Numbered from the stretch's first letter, positions 47,810 through 58,107 are shown. The stretch is 64,000 nucleotides of DNA from Methylococcales bacterium (GCA_028715725.1 JAQURG010000001.1:62001-126000), one strand, 5' to 3'. The notes: a model not told the origin generated them from the sequence alone. Made by a program: numbers and translations.

Positions 47810-47991
47810 TTAAGTATCAAATTATTGAATATTGCCGCTTGTTGCGATTTATTCATTGTCGTCTTTCGATTGACAACCTGCAAAAAGCAACAGAAGCATT
47901 ACTTTTGCCTGGAAGCCAGTTGATCACTGAGAAATCTGTAACTCTGGAGCGTGCCGCGAGAATATCCAATAAACTGAAGATAAGGGGAAAT

Positions 47992-48771
47992 TTACAGGGG
48001 CTTCAGTTTGAATAAAGTATAAAAATTTTCAGTGGATAGGTCTGCGATCTTGTTAAGCGATGTTCCGCATAATTCAGCCAGATGCTCCGCCACATAACGC
48101 ACATAAGTTGGATAGTTGGGTCTGCCACGAAAGGGTACGGGCGCTAAATAGGGAGAGTCGGTTTCAATAAGAAAACGGTCCGCCGGCACTTTTTTCGCAA
48201 CTTCCTTGATTTCTTTGGCATTATTAAAAGTAACGATACCAGAAAATGAAATATAAAAATTCAAATCCAGCGCTTTTTCGGCAAACTCCCAGTCTTCTGT
48301 AAAACAGTGAATAATGCCTCCTATTTCACGGGCGCCCTCTTCTTCCAGAATACGCAGAGTATCTTGACCGGCTTCACGGGTATGAATAATCAAGGGCTTT
48401 TTCAAAATTTTTGCAGCACGGATATGGTTTCTGAAACGTTGATGCTGCCAGAACAGATCTCCCGTACTACGAAAATAATCCAGGCCTGTCTCTCCTATCC
48501 CGATAACATTGTCAGCCTGACCTAAAGCGACAAGCTCATCGACGCTGGGATCTTGACAATCCTGAACATTGGGATGCACGCCAACGGTTACGGATATTTG
48601 CCGGAAACCGGCTACCAAGTCCAACATGGCAGGGTAGGATTCCAAATCAATGGCTATACATAATAAATGTTCAATTTGACTTGCTTCCGCTTCTTGCATG
48701 AAACAGTCGAAATTATCTTGATAAGGTTTAAGATCAATACGATCAAGGTGACAGTGTGAATCAATCAGCAT
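47992..48771 (-). CDS. tatD: TatD-family metal-dependent DNase
   Basis: TIM-barrel hydrolase with two-metal site: IDSHCHLDRID at the N-terminus, GVHPN near residue 75, GIGETGLDYF near residue 102, LIIHTREAGQDTL near residue 137, IHCFTEDW near residue 163 and ETDSPYLAPVPFRGRPN near residue 210. 259 aa. Of the YcfH/TatD group that follows holB-pilZ in gammaproteobacteria. Physiological substrate uncertain (3'-5' DNA exonuclease activity is known for the family). Confidence 0.92.
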   Translation of the reverse strand: MLIDSHCHLDRIDLKPYQDNFDCFMQEAEASQIEHLLCIAIDLESYPAMLDLVAGFRQISVTVGVHPNVQDCQDPSVDELVALGQADNVIGIGETGLDYFRSTGDLFWQHQRFRNHIRAAKILKKPLIIHTREAGQDTLRILEEEGAREIGGIIHCFTEDWEFAEKALDLNFYISFSGIVTFNNAKEIKEVAKKVPADRFLIETDSPYLAPVPFRGRPNYPTYVRYVAEHLAELCGTSLNKIADLSTENFYTLFKLKPL

Positions 48772-48783
48772 GATGAGTATGAA

Positions 48784-49140
48784 TTACATAGTATGAGTTG
48801 ACCGGCCAGACGTTAAAGCGCCCGCCAGATAATTTTCTATTTTGCTGCGCGCAACGCCGCCTTCCTGTTCACTGAATTGCACGCCAATGCCGCTGGCCCT
48901 ATAACCTCCTGAGCTGGGTGGAGTTTTCCAGACCACTTTGCCAACAATGGGGAGCCGTTCCGTTTCTTCCATAAGATTTAACAGCATAAAGACTTCCTGC
49001 CCCATTTCATAGTCCCGATTGGTTGGGATGAATAAGCCTCCATTGGTGACAAAAGGCATGTAAGCTGCATACAAGGCGCTCTTGTCTTTAATTGAAATTG
49101 TCAATATTCCTTGCCTGGGCGCTGGTTCTGCCATGGTCAT
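48784..49140 (-). CDS. pilZ: PilZ-domain protein (type IV pilus-associated)
   Basis: A 118-aa PilZ domain. Like Pseudomonas PilZ, the first of its kind, it lacks the RxxxR c-di-GMP binding motif at the N-terminus and has only (GGLFIPT…ETERLPIVGKVVWKTPP…GIGVQF), so it probably acts by protein contact with PilB/FimX-type partners. The ATG overlaps the holB stop (ATGA). The position holB-pilZ-tatD is conserved. Confidence 0.9.
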   Translation of the reverse strand: MTMAEPAPRQGILTISIKDKSALYAAYMPFVTNGGLFIPTNRDYEMGQEVFMLLNLMEETERLPIVGKVVWKTPPSSGGYRASGIGVQFSEQEGGVARSKIENYLAGALTSGRSTHTM

Positions 49141-50117
49141 TTACTCGGGTTAAGTTCAAACCATTTTATTAAAATTTCTTCGAACATGATGTGCTTGTTT
49201 ATTTGGGTATTCAGGAGTTGCCGGCACTTCAGCAACAGATCATAAAATTCATAAAGTCCTTTTAATTCTAGTTGTTTGGACAACTCCTGCAAGGGTGCTC
49301 TCAGATCGTCATTATAACAGTTGTCAGCTTTTAGTTGATAACAACACTTGATTAAATCGATAACCCAGGAGGTCATCCACAGTATCAGCAGAGATTCAGG
49401 CAATTTATGCCAATTTTCCGCAACGATAACCGGATGGCTGCGCCGTTTTGCAATATTCACCCAAGCCTTGAAACAGTCTTTATGCAATGCCAATACATTT
49501 TCTTGAGCATAATGCAAAGCCTGTAAGGGCGAACCCTGCGCCAAGCCGAATAACAACTCGGGATCATCCTGTACATTCTGTTGTTTTAGCCAGGTAAAGA
49601 CAATTTCTCTATCGGGTTTGGCGATGACAAGCTTCTGACAGCGGCTGACGATAGTTGCGGGTAATTGAGCCGGTCTGTCGGTAATCAGTATAATTACAGT
49701 GCGCTCTACCGGTTCTTCAAGGCATTTCAAGAAAGAATTAGCCGCTGCATTGTTCATTTTATCGGCAGAATTGATGATAACTACGCGGTACATTTCATAC
49801 TGCGGCTTTAACGTTAGCTTAGCGACCAGGCCGCGAATCTGGTCGATCGTAATGGATGTTTTTGCTTCGTCAGGCTGTATTTGCATAAAATCCGGATGAG
49901 TTTTCGCATTTAATAGCAAACAGCTGTGGCAATGACCACAAGCGGTTCCATTTACCTGCGGTTTTACGCAAAGCAGGGAATAGGCGTATTGTTTGGCCAA
50001 ATGCTGTTTGCCCAAGCCTTTATTACCGGTAATGAGTAAAGCTTGGGGAATACGATTATGCTTACCGTAATTGCAAAGCTGGTCCCAGCTTTTTTGCTGC
50101 CAAGGTAATAATGTCAT
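49137..50117 (-). CDS. holB: DNA polymerase III subunit delta'
   Basis: Clamp-loader subunit that helps open and load the sliding clamp. AAA+ like: LLITGNKGLGKQHLAKQYAYSLLC near residue 25 (degenerate P-loop), zinc module CGHCHSCLLLNAKTHPDF near residue 60, SADKMNNAAANSFLKCLEEP near residue 115 and the arginine-finger VSRCQKL near residue 155. 326 aa. Overlaps tmk by 4 nt and pilZ by 4 nt. Confidence 0.94.
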   Translation of the reverse strand: MTLLPWQQKSWDQLCNYGKHNRIPQALLITGNKGLGKQHLAKQYAYSLLCVKPQVNGTACGHCHSCLLLNAKTHPDFMQIQPDEAKTSITIDQIRGLVAKLTLKPQYEMYRVVIINSADKMNNAAANSFLKCLEEPVERTVIILITDRPAQLPATIVSRCQKLVIAKPDREIVFTWLKQQNVQDDPELLFGLAQGSPLQALHYAQENVLALHKDCFKAWVNIAKRRSHPVIVAENWHKLPESLLILWMTSWVIDLIKCCYQLKADNCYNDDLRAPLQELSKQLELKGLYEFYDLLLKCRQLLNTQINKHIMFEEILIKWFELNPSK

Positions 50118-50737
50118 TTTAGTAATACGCCAATAACCTCAATCAATGCTCTTTGTACCTCGGCCAAGGGCTGATCTGCTTTAATTAATTTGATGCGTTC
50201 CGGATGCAATTCGGCTTGCAGCAAATAGGCTCGCCTGACTTGCTCGAAAAAGCTCAGCTTTTCTGCTTCAAAGCGATCAAAAGCACCCCGCTCTCTGACG
50301 CGCTCTATACCTGTCTCGACAGGAGCATCCAGCAACAGGGTCAAATCCGGCCTCAGTGCGCCTTGCACCAGATCCTCCAGCCATTCTATAGTGCTCATCC
50401 GCATATTCCGCCCTCCCCCTTGATAGGCGTAGGTCGCATCGGTAAAACGATCACAAAGCACCCATTTGCCTTGCGCCAGTGCCGGCTCAACGACATGCTT
50501 GATATGCTGCGCTCGTGCTGCAAACATCAGCAATAACTCAGCATTTTCTGAAATGGCCTCGCTGTGCTTATCCAGCAATAAATTGCGTATTTTTTCTGCC
50601 AAAACAGTGCCCCCCGGCTCGCGCGTACCGACAACTGAAATGTCATATGACTGCAAATAGTCTTTTATAAAAGCGAGGTTAGTGGTTTTCCCGACCCCTT
50701 CTCCGCCTTCCAGAGTGATGAACTTCCCTCTAATCAT
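50114..50737 (-). CDS. tmk: Thymidylate kinase
   Basis: Phosphorylates dTMP to dTDP. P-loop TLEGGEGVGKTTNLAFI at residue 8, TREPGGTVLAEKIRNLLL near residue 38, DRFTDATYAYQGGGR near residue 95 and the lid ERVRERGAFDRFE. 207 aa. Overlaps mltG by 8 nt and holB by 4 nt; the tmk-holB pair is widely conserved. Confidence 0.97.
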   Translation of the reverse strand: MIRGKFITLEGGEGVGKTTNLAFIKDYLQSYDISVVGTREPGGTVLAEKIRNLLLDKHSEAISENAELLLMFAARAQHIKHVVEPALAQGKWVLCDRFTDATYAYQGGGRNMRMSTIEWLEDLVQGALRPDLTLLLDAPVETGIERVRERGAFDRFEAEKLSFFEQVRRAYLLQAELHPERIKLIKADQPLAEVQRALIEVIGVLLK

Positions 50738-51770
50738 TTTTTTTCTTCTTTTGAAAACTGCTGACTGCCAGATTATGCTCTTTTAAGGTAGAAGAAAATA
50801 CATGCGATCCATCACCACGCGCCACAAAATAAAGATTGTTGCTGTTATCCGGATGCAAAGCTGCATAAATCGAGCCGCGTCCAGGCATTGCAATTGGCGT
50901 TGGCGGCAAGCCTTTATTCTTATAGGTATTATAAGGCGTTACTGCTTTTAAATCCGCATAGCCTATATCTCCCTGGTAACTTTCCCCCATACCGTAAATA
51001 ACGGTAGGGTCAGTTTGCAACAACATATCTGTTTGCAGCCTGCGAATAAATACGCCCGCTATTAAAGGCCTTTCAGCAACCACTCCGGTTTCTTTTTCTA
51101 CAATCGAGGCTAGTATCAGTGCTTCATACGGGGTTTTGACAGGCAGACCTTCCGCTTTATTCAGCCATTCCTGTTGCAGAACCAACTGCATTTTTTCATA
51201 GGCTCTTTTCAATAAAGCAATATCGGAGGTATGTTTTTCAAAAAAATAAGTGTCAGGAAAAAACACTCCTTCAGGCGATTGTATGGATACAAGAGGTTGA
51301 GCAATTGCCGGATGTTTTATATCCACCCCAAGCCGGGCCATTAACTCGTCAAGATTTGCGTTATTTAAGGTATGCTCAAGGTTAGGGTTTTTCTCAATTT
51401 CCTGTAATACTTCTTTAAAACTCCAGCCTTCAGGAAAAGTAATAGCATATTGTTTGGTTTTTCCTTGTACAAATAGAGTCAAAATGTCCGGAAGAGTCGA
51501 ACCGGGGGCTAACTCGTACTCGCCTGTTTTAAGTTTTTTGAATGTTTTTCCCGACACAGCCATGACTTTAAACCAGACTGGATTAAAGTCCAGATTTTGA
51601 GCTAACAGCTTATCGGTAATTTGCTTGAACGAATCCCCTTTGTTGATTTCTATAACAACAGGATTAGCGGCCACGACCGGGGTATGGAAAGCGCTTTGAT
51701 AATCCCGCCATGCCAGGCCGCAGGCAACTACCAAAATTAATAAAGCACAGGAGATAGTTTTATAGACCAC
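50730..51770 (-). CDS. mltG: Endolytic murein transglycosylase MltG
   Basis: Inner-membrane lytic transglycosylase that cuts nascent glycan strands. N-terminal helix (TISCALLILVVACGLAWRDYQ), LysM-like region (INKGDSFKQITDKLLAQ), YceG catalytic part with the conserved Glu in ASIVEKETGVVAERPLIAGV near residue 215, and TPYNTYKNKGLPPTPIAMPG near residue 275. 346 aa. Between pabC and tmk as in E. coli; 2 bp after pabC. Confidence 0.95.
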   Translation of the reverse strand: MVYKTISCALLILVVACGLAWRDYQSAFHTPVVAANPVVIEINKGDSFKQITDKLLAQNLDFNPVWFKVMAVSGKTFKKLKTGEYELAPGSTLPDILTLFVQGKTKQYAITFPEGWSFKEVLQEIEKNPNLEHTLNNANLDELMARLGVDIKHPAIAQPLVSIQSPEGVFFPDTYFFEKHTSDIALLKRAYEKMQLVLQQEWLNKAEGLPVKTPYEALILASIVEKETGVVAERPLIAGVFIRRLQTDMLLQTDPTVIYGMGESYQGDIGYADLKAVTPYNTYKNKGLPPTPIAMPGRGSIYAALHPDNSNNLYFVARGDGSHVFSSTLKEHNLAVSSFQKKKKND

Positions 51771-51772
51771 CG

Positions 51773-52615
51773 CTAATTATTATTTTTGAATTGATGTAGC
51801 CAGGTTTGAATTTGCCTGGTTTTCAAACCCACTGAAAAATGTGTGTTCCCGATTTTATTAATCGGCCAGATTCCGATTAGTGAATTGCTGATAAAGACCT
51901 CATCAGCCGATAATAATTCCTCTTTCATAAAACTGTGTTCAATGACGGGGAGAGCATGCTCAGCTGACAGCGCCATAATAATCCCGCGCATCACCCCGGC
52001 AACGCCTGCTAACTCAAGCGATGCAGTATAAAGAATGTCATTTTTAACATAAAACAGGTTGCTCATCGTGCCTTCAATAACATTCTCAGCCATATCCAGC
52101 ATAATTCCCTCCTGAATGTCAGGATCGCCCCATTCAGCCCGTGCCAGCACCTGTTCAAGCCGGTTGAGGTGTTTAATGCCAGCCAATGCAGGGTTCAAGC
52201 CTAAACGCGTATTGCAAAAACGGACTGCTATGCCTTGCTCTTCATGGGCACATTTAAATGTTCCCAGACTGGAGTCGGGGAATGAGGGAAAAGGATGTAA
52301 ACTTAACACGCGGGTAGGCTGAATGATGTCCGGCTGACGATAACCCCGGCCTCCTGGGCCGCGTGTGACTATCAGCTTAAGAACCGCCTTGTTTGAATCT
52401 TGATAGAGTGTTTTAGCTTCAAGACTTAGAAGCTCGATGCCCGGAAAAGGGATATTGAGTCGGCGACAACCTCTTTCCAACCGTGCTAAATGCCGGTCAA
52501 GAAAAACAGCTTGTCCATTATTAACGGCTATTGTTTCAAATAATCCATCGCCATATTGGAATCCGCGGTCCGAAATTTCAACATGCGCTTTATATTCTCC
52601 ATTAACCAGAATCAT
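51773..52615 (-). CDS. pabC: Aminodeoxychorismate lyase
   Basis: PLP enzyme converting aminodeoxychorismate to p-aminobenzoate and pyruvate for folate synthesis. Fold-type IV: RGFQYGDGLFETIAV near residue 17, PLP Lys in LAGIKHLNRLEQVLARAEW near residue 140, and EGIMLDMAENVIEGTMSNLF near residue 165. 280 aa. Lies in the conserved fabF-pabC-mltG order. A branched-chain or D-amino-acid aminotransferase is less likely given the context. Confidence 0.93.
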   Translation of the reverse strand: MILVNGEYKAHVEISDRGFQYGDGLFETIAVNNGQAVFLDRHLARLERGCRRLNIPFPGIELLSLEAKTLYQDSNKAVLKLIVTRGPGGRGYRQPDIIQPTRVLSLHPFPSFPDSSLGTFKCAHEEQGIAVRFCNTRLGLNPALAGIKHLNRLEQVLARAEWGDPDIQEGIMLDMAENVIEGTMSNLFYVKNDILYTASLELAGVAGVMRGIIMALSAEHALPVIEHSFMKEELLSADEVFISNSLIGIWPINKIGNTHFSVGLKTRQIQTWLHQFKNNN

Positions 52616-52645
52616 CCGTATTAGAGATGCTGCACTGTAGCGCCT

Positions 52646-53890
52646 CTAGCCGTAACGTTTAAAAACCAGTGAGCCGTTGGTGCCGCCAAAACCAAATGAA
52701 TTGGACAGGGCAATATCAATTTTCATATTTCTTGCGATATTGGGCACATAATCAAGATCACACTCAGGATCCTGATTTTCCAGGTTGATCGTGGGCGGAG
52801 CAATCTGGTTTTTAAGGCTTAAGGCAGACAGAACCGCTTCAATGCCTCCCGCAGCGCCGAGCATGTGGCCAATCATGGATTTGGTGGAGCTGATCGCGAC
52901 TTTATAGGCATGAGCACCCAATGCGGTTTTCATTGCATGAGTTTCGCCGATATCACCCGCCGGAGTTGATGTACCGTGAGCGTTGATATAGTCAACGTCA
53001 TCGGCATTCAAGCCCGCATCACGCAAGGCATTCATCATGCAGCGTGCGGCCCCTTCTCCGCCTACTGAAGGAGTTGTTATATGATAGGCGTCACCGCTCA
53101 TGCCATAACCCACTACTTCGGCATAAATTTTTGCACCACGGGATTTCGCATGTTCCAGCTCTTCAAGAACGACAACGCCGGCTCCATCACTTAATACAAA
53201 ACCGTCACGATCCCTGTCCCATGGCCGGCTGGCGGCTTGCGGGTCATCATTGCGGCGCGATAAGGCTTTAGCAGAGGCGAAACCGCCCATTGCTGTAGGC
53301 GATGTTGTGCAACGCTCTGCTCCGCCGGCAATCATCACGTCGGCGTCGCCATATTTAATTAAACGCGCCGCATCACCAATGTTATGTGTGCCTGTAGCAC
53401 AGGCTGTAACAATAGCAAAATTTGGCCCTTTCAATCCGTACTTGATGGAAAGATCGCCTGAAATCATATTGATTATGTTGCCAGGCACAAAAAATGGCGA
53501 GATACGGCGGGGGCCGCCTTTCTCATAGATGGCATAGCATTCTTCAATGCCCGTGATGCCGCCTATTCCTGCACCTATTGCTACGCCGATACGCTCAGCA
53601 TTGGCTTCAGTGACTTCAATCCCTGAATCTTCAATAGCCTGGCAACCCGCGGCAATACCATAATGGATAAATCCATCCATACGTTTGGCATCTTTATCCG
53701 GGATATATTGGGTAATATCAAAATTCCTTATAACGCCGCCGAAAGTGCTGGCAAAAGGAGAAATGTCAAAGGAATCAATAGGACTTATGCCGCTTTTGCC
53801 ATTAATAATTCCATCCCATGTTTCCGGGACAGTGTTGGCTATAGGCGTAACAGCGCCCAATCCAGTTATTACTACTCGACGTTTACTCAA
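52646..53890 (-). CDS. fabF: 3-oxoacyl-ACP synthase II
   Basis: Elongating ketoacyl-ACP synthase of type II fatty-acid synthesis. Active-site Cys in [18 protein letters not shown] near residue 164, His in [12 protein letters not shown] near residue 304 and His in [17 protein letters not shown] near residue 341. 414 aa. The gap to acpP (85 bp) holds a perfect hairpin. Confidence 0.97.
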   Translation of the reverse strand: MSKRRVVITGLGAVTPIANTVPETWDGIINGKSGISPIDSFDISPFASTFGGVIRNFDITQYIPDKDAKRMDGFIHYGIAAGCQAIEDSGIEVTEANAERIGVAIGAGIGGITGIEECYAIYEKGGPRRISPFFVPGNIINMISGDLSIKYGLKGPNFAIVTACATGTHNIGDAARLIKYGDADVMIAGGAERCTTSPTAMGGFASAKALSRRNDDPQAASRPWDRDRDGFVLSDGAGVVVLEELEHAKSRGAKIYAEVVGYGMSGDAYHITTPSVGGEGAARCMMNALRDAGLNADDVDYINAHGTSTPAGDIGETHAMKTALGAHAYKVAISSTKSMIGHMLGAAGGIEAVLSALSLKNQIAPPTINLENQDPECDLDYVPNIARNMKIDIALSNSFGFGGTNGSLVFKRYG

Positions 53891-53941
53891 TGCAATTTAC
53901 CGTAAGGAAAGTAAAGATGGCGATACAGGGAGAGCTTACTC

Positions 53942-53965
53942 AGTGGATGGACAAGTCCATCCACT
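53942..53965 (-). promoter_or_regulatory. Perfect hairpin between acpP and fabF
   Basis: AGTGGATGGAC-aa-GTCCATCCACT, an 11-bp perfect stem with a 2-nt loop. In the transcribed (minus) direction a T-run precedes rather than follows it, so it is not a classical terminator. It may set the ratio of abundant acpP mRNA to fabF mRNA by stabilising the acpP 3' end. Confidence 0.5.
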
Positions 53966-53975
53966 AAAAATACAC

Positions 53976-54206
53976 TTACGCGTTTTTTTCTACGTAATCG
54001 ATAGCTTGCTGAACTGTTGTAATTTTTTCAGCTTCATCGTCTGGAATTTCGCATTCGAATTCTTCTTCAAGAGCCATAACGAGCTCAACTGTATCCAGAG
54101 AATCAGCACCCAGATCATCAACGAATGAAGCATCGTTCGCGATATCTTCTTTAACACCCAACTGTTCTGCTACAATTTTTTTTACTCGTTCTTCAATGTT
54201 ACTCAT
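53976..54206 (-). CDS. acpP: Acyl carrier protein
   Basis: Carries acyl chains on 4'-phosphopantetheine. The modified Ser is in [21 protein letters not shown] near residue 37; acidic four-helix protein of 76 aa. The start is ATG of [10 protein letters not shown] with GAGG 9 nt upstream; the ORF track adds an upstream extension (MHCLRIII) that I reject. It has its own promoter right after fabG. Confidence 0.98.
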   Translation of the reverse strand: MSNIEERVKKIVAEQLGVKEDIANDASFVDDLGADSLDTVELVMALEEEFECEIPDDEAEKITTVQQAIDYVEKNA

Positions 54207-54312
54207 AATTATTATCCTCAAACAATGCAAGTGATCAATCTGAAGCTTGCAATAGTATTATTATTGATTTTACTAGAAATCCCGTCTCCGGGAATTCCAG
54301 ACGGCGGGGGGA

Positions 54313-54340
54313 ATTATACTTTATATTGCAACATTGTCAC
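54313..54340 (-). promoter_or_regulatory. Sigma-70 promoter for acpP
   Basis: On the minus strand GTGACA, 16 nt, then TATAAT (perfect -10) lie directly at the end of fabG. Transcription would start near 54306, giving a leader of about 100 nt that includes the hairpin CCGTCT…AGACGG (about 54281-54303). Confidence 0.6.
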
Positions 54341-54344
54341 AATA

Positions 54345-55073
54345 TTAAGGCATGAACAAACCTCCATTCACATGAAGGGTTTCACCGGTGATATAACCGG
54401 CGCCTGCAGAAGCCAAAAATGAGACAGCATGCGCTATTTCTTCCGGGCCGCCCAAGCGAGACAATGGAATAGATGCCAACAACCCATTTTTAATATCAGC
54501 ACTTAATTCCCTGGTCATATCGGTATCGATAAACCCGGGAGCCACTGTATTGACAGTAATATTTCGCGAGCCCACTTCTTTTGCCATAGACTTTGCAAAC
54601 CCGACCATACCGGCCTTTGCCGCCGCATAATTAGCCTGTCCTGCATTACCGGTAGCACCGACTACAGATGAAATATTAATAATGCGGCCGGTTTTGGCTT
54701 TCATCATACCGCGCAATACGGCCTTGCTCATGCGAAAAACAGAAGTCAAATTGGTATTAATAATATCACTCCACTCTTCATCCTTCATCCGCATCAACAA
54801 ATTATCACGCGTGATACCCGCATTGTTGACCAGCACTATGGGCGCACCAAATTCTTTATTAACTGTATTAACAACGTCTGCAACAGAGTCGGGATCGGCT
54901 ACATCAAGCTTTATGCCTCTGCCATTTTCATCCAGAAAAGCTGATATCAGATCGGCGCCGTTATCGGATGTTGCAGTGCCGACAACGAATAAGCCATCCT
55001 CGGCTAATCGTTCAGCGATAGCCCTGCCAATGCCGCGACTGGCGCCGGTTACTAAAGCCACTTGCTTAATCAT
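54345..55073 (-). CDS. fabG: 3-oxoacyl-ACP reductase
   Basis: NADPH-dependent short-chain dehydrogenase reducing 3-oxoacyl-ACP. Cofactor site VTGASRGIGRAIAERL at residue 8, NNAGITRDNLLMRM near residue 85, catalytic YAAAKAGMVGFAKSMAKE near residue 150. 242 aa. The true start is MIKQVALVTG at 55073 with GGAG about 7 nt upstream; the ORF-track start at 55133 lies inside fabD. It overlaps fabD by 8 nt. Confidence 0.97.
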   Translation of the reverse strand: MIKQVALVTGASRGIGRAIAERLAEDGLFVVGTATSDNGADLISAFLDENGRGIKLDVADPDSVADVVNTVNKEFGAPIVLVNNAGITRDNLLMRMKDEEWSDIINTNLTSVFRMSKAVLRGMMKAKTGRIINISSVVGATGNAGQANYAAAKAGMVGFAKSMAKEVGSRNITVNTVAPGFIDTDMTRELSADIKNGLLASIPLSRLGGPEEIAHAVSFLASAGAGYITGETLHVNGGLFMP

Positions 55074-56016
55074 TAAGCTGCTCCAATAAGTTATTGACCG
55101 TTTCCGGGTCAAAAATTGTGAAATGTTCTGCATCCTTGACGATGCGTTTGTTTAAACCGATTAATACTTTGCCGGGGCCACACTCAACAAAACGGGTAAC
55201 ACCCTGATCGCTCATAAATTTAATGGTGTCGACCCAGCGCACCGGTTTATAAAGTTGTTCTTTTAAAGCATTACGAATAACTTCCGGCGCGCTATGCGAG
55301 GCCACATCCACATTATGAATCAGAGTGGCTTCCGGCATATTAAAAATGGTGTCTTGCAACTGTTCGTCCAGTTTTTCAGCAGCCGATTGCATTAATGCGC
55401 AATGGGAAGGTACGCTAACAGGCAATGGCAAGGCGCGTTTTGCCCCCGCCTCTTTTGCCGCCATCATGGCTCTTTCAACAGCGGCAATATTACCGGCAAT
55501 AACCACTTGGCCTGGCGCATTAAAATTAACGGCCGAGACCACTTCATTGTCCGCCACTTGAGCGCAAATATTAACGACGTGGTAATCTTCAAGACCTAAA
55601 ATTGCCGCCATTGACCCGACGCCTGGCGGCACCGCTTCCTGCATTAAATGCCCTCTTGCCGCAACCAGTTTGATGGCGCTTTCAAAAGACAAAGCACCCG
55701 AGCATACTAATGCTGTATATTCACCCAAACTATGGCCAGCCATCCATTCCGGATGGATGGCGCTAAGTTTGCACCAGACTTCCCATACAGCGACCCCGGC
55801 AGCCAACATGGCAGGTTGTGTATTATATGTTTTACCGAGCTCTTCTTCCGGACCCAGGTTAACAATAGACCATAAGTCTTTGCCCAGTGCATCAGATGCG
55901 CGTTCAAAGATTTGCTTTACTTCGGGGTGGCTCGCCGCCAAATCTGACAGCATACCCACAGACTGGGAGCCTTGCCCGGGAAAAACAAAAGCTAAATTAT
56001 AGGCTTGCTTGGTCAT
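55066..56016 (-). CDS. fabD: Malonyl-CoA:ACP transacylase
   Basis: Loads malonyl units onto ACP. Oxyanion PGQGSQSVGM at the N-terminus, Ser nucleophile in MAGHSLGEYTALVCSGAL near residue 95 and catalytic His in PVSVPSHCALMQSAAEKL near residue 200. About 316 aa from the ATG of MTKQAYNLAF. The ORF track's GTG at 56025 (MRRMTK) is the alternative. 13 bp after fabH. Confidence 0.96.
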   Translation of the reverse strand: MTKQAYNLAFVFPGQGSQSVGMLSDLAASHPEVKQIFERASDALGKDLWSIVNLGPEEELGKTYNTQPAMLAAGVAVWEVWCKLSAIHPEWMAGHSLGEYTALVCSGALSFESAIKLVAARGHLMQEAVPPGVGSMAAILGLEDYHVVNICAQVADNEVVSAVNFNAPGQVVIAGNIAAVERAMMAAKEAGAKRALPLPVSVPSHCALMQSAAEKLDEQLQDTIFNMPEATLIHNVDVASHSAPEVIRNALKEQLYKPVRWVDTIKFMSDQGVTRFVECGPGKVLIGLNKRIVKDAEHFTIFDPETVNNLLEQLND

Positions 56017-56029
56017 TCTTCTCACTTGG

Positions 56030-56998
56030 CTAATATTTGATTAATGCAGAACCCCAGGTAAACCCGGCTCCAAAAGCCTCAAGCAAGACCACCTGCCCAC
56101 GTTGAATGCGGCCGTCACGAACGGCTTCATTAAACGCAATAAGTACTGAAGCGGATGAGGTATTGCCTTGATTTTCAAGCGTAACGACAACCTGGTCCAT
56201 AGACATTTTTAATTTCTTTGCGGTCGCGATTATGATCCGTATATTGGCCTGATGCGGAACCAGCCAGTCTATATCAGCCTTATCCATATTGTTGGCTTCC
56301 AGCGTTTCATCGACTATGCGACCCAAGGTATTAACAGCCACCTTAAACACTTCATTACCGCGCATACTGATGTAGCCGGCTTCATGTTTATTGGCATCTA
56401 TCGCAACCTGGGGATTCGGACAATACAGCAGATCCTCATATTCTCCATCGGAATGAATATGAGTAGATAAAACACCCGTCTCTTCTGAGGCACGCAACAA
56501 TATGGCGCCGGCTCCATCGCCAAATAAAATACAAGTACTCCGATCTGTCCAGTCGACTATGCGCGAACAAATTTCAGAACCGACAACAAGCACTGTCCTC
56601 ACAGCACCTGACTTGATATATTGATCGGCAATACTCAAAGCGAAAATAGAGCCCGAGCAAGCGGCCTGAACATCAAAGGCAACAGTATTTTTAATACCCA
56701 AACGCTGCTGCAGCAAGCAGCCTGTGCTGGGATAAATGCGATCAGGCGTGCCTGTTGCAACAATGATTAGATCGATTTCTTCCGGGTTTATTTGCGCAGC
56801 ATCAATGGCCTGCCTGGCGGCAATTTCAGCCATGCTTGCAGCTGATTCATCCGGACCTGCAATTCGACGGCTTTTAATGCCTGTACGTTCGTAAATCCAG
56901 CTATCCGAAGTATCAACCGTCTGTGATATTTGATCATTAGTGCGAACTTCCGCCGGCAAATAACCGCCGGTACCGATTACCCTTGAATAACGAATCAT
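56030..56998 (-). CDS. fabH: 3-oxoacyl-ACP synthase III
   Basis: Starts fatty-acid synthesis by condensing acetyl-CoA with malonyl-ACP. Catalytic Cys in [17 protein letters not shown] near residue 113, His in [19 protein letters not shown] near residue 248 and Asn in [15 protein letters not shown] near residue 278. 322 aa. The ATG overlaps the plsX stop by 4 nt. Confidence 0.97.
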   Translation of the reverse strand: MIRYSRVIGTGGYLPAEVRTNDQISQTVDTSDSWIYERTGIKSRRIAGPDESAASMAEIAARQAIDAAQINPEEIDLIIVATGTPDRIYPSTGCLLQQRLGIKNTVAFDVQAACSGSIFALSIADQYIKSGAVRTVLVVGSEICSRIVDWTDRSTCILFGDGAGAILLRASEETGVLSTHIHSDGEYEDLLYCPNPQVAIDANKHEAGYISMRGNEVFKVAVNTLGRIVDETLEANNMDKADIDWLVPHQANIRIIIATAKKLKMSMDQVVVTLENQGNTSSASVLIAFNEAVRDGRIQRGQVVLLEAFGAGFTWGSALIKY

Positions 56999-58023
56999 GC
57001 GTTCTCTCTCAGAGTCAAGGTTTTCTCGACTTGTTCACTTATTTTTCTTATAACATCCTGGTTAACTTCACAAACGGCAAGTTGAATAGCTGTTTTAAAA
57101 GCCAGCACATCGGCTCCGCCATGACTTTTAATAACCAATCCGCGCAGACCCAGAAAGCTTGCGCCATTATATAAACGAGGATCAATGCGTTGCTTGAAGG
57201 ACTTGAGTACAGGATAGGCGACCAACCCAACCAGTTTGGTCAGATAATTTTTGCCAAAGGCTTCTTTCAAGGTTGTGCCAATCATTTTAGCCGCACCTTC
57301 AATAGATTTAAGCGCTACGTTACCGACAAAACCATCAGTAACAATCAGATCAACCTTGGCATGACCTGCATTTAAAGAGTCGCCTTCCACATAGCCGATA
57401 TAATTTAATGGTGAGTTTTCCAGTAATTTCGCTGCTGATTTAACCTGCTCATTACCTTTCATGTCTTCTTCGCCGATATTTAAAAGGCCGACCTTGGGGC
57501 TATTGATAGACTCAACGGCTTTCACCAACTCATTACCCATAACCGCAAATTGAAAAAGGTGCTCAGCAGTGCAGTCAACGTTCGCGCCCAAATCAAGCAC
57601 ATGAGTATGCCCGTGGATTGAAGGCAGCGTAGAAATAATGGCGGGGCGATCAATCCCTGGAATCATTTTGAGAACAAACCGAGCGGTCGCCATTAATGCG
57701 CCCGTATTGCCGGCGCTAACGCAAGCATCGGCACGGCCGTTATGAACCATATTGATGGCCACCCGCATTGACGAATCTTTTTTGTTTTTCAGGGCCTTGG
57801 ATGGAGATTCATCCATGTCGACACACTGGGATGCGTGCTGGATAGTAACCCTGTCCTGATAATCAGCGAATCCTTCCGCCATCTGCCGCCGAATAACAGC
57901 TTCATCGCCCACTAAAATCAGCTTTAAATCTGGATTGCTTTTTAAACAATCCAATGATGCGGGAATAGTCACTTGAGGACCGTGATCTCCACCCATTGCA
58001 TCAATTGAAATTGTTAAACTCAC
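56995..58023 (-). CDS. plsX: Phosphate acyltransferase PlsX
   Basis: Makes acyl-phosphate from acyl-ACP for the PlsY route to lysophosphatidate. N-terminal [20 protein letters not shown], central [18 protein letters not shown] near residue 100, [17 protein letters not shown] near residue 148, [20 protein letters not shown] near residue 228. 342 aa. First gene of plsX-fabHDG; an intrinsic terminator separates it from rpmF. Confidence 0.96.
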   Translation of the reverse strand: MSLTISIDAMGGDHGPQVTIPASLDCLKSNPDLKLILVGDEAVIRRQMAEGFADYQDRVTIQHASQCVDMDESPSKALKNKKDSSMRVAINMVHNGRADACVSAGNTGALMATARFVLKMIPGIDRPAIISTLPSIHGHTHVLDLGANVDCTAEHLFQFAVMGNELVKAVESINSPKVGLLNIGEEDMKGNEQVKSAAKLLENSPLNYIGYVEGDSLNAGHAKVDLIVTDGFVGNVALKSIEGAAKMIGTTLKEAFGKNYLTKLVGLVAYPVLKSFKQRIDPRLYNGASFLGLRGLVIKSHGGADVLAFKTAIQLAVCEVNQDVIRKISEQVEKTLTLRENA

Positions 58024-58050
58024 GCTGACAAATGACTCCGCATTTATTAT

Positions 58051-58078
58051 AAAAAAACCGAACCAGATTTGATTCGGT
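58051..58078 (-). terminator. Rho-independent terminator after rpmF
   Basis: On the minus strand ACCGAATC-aaatct-GGTTCGGT (8-bp stem with one wobble) is followed by six to seven T. It lies between the rpmF stop and the plsX start, so part of the yceD-rpmF transcript should end here. Confidence 0.75.
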
Positions 58079-58107
58079 ATAGCTTTTTGTTAAAGCTGGC
58101 AAGATTA

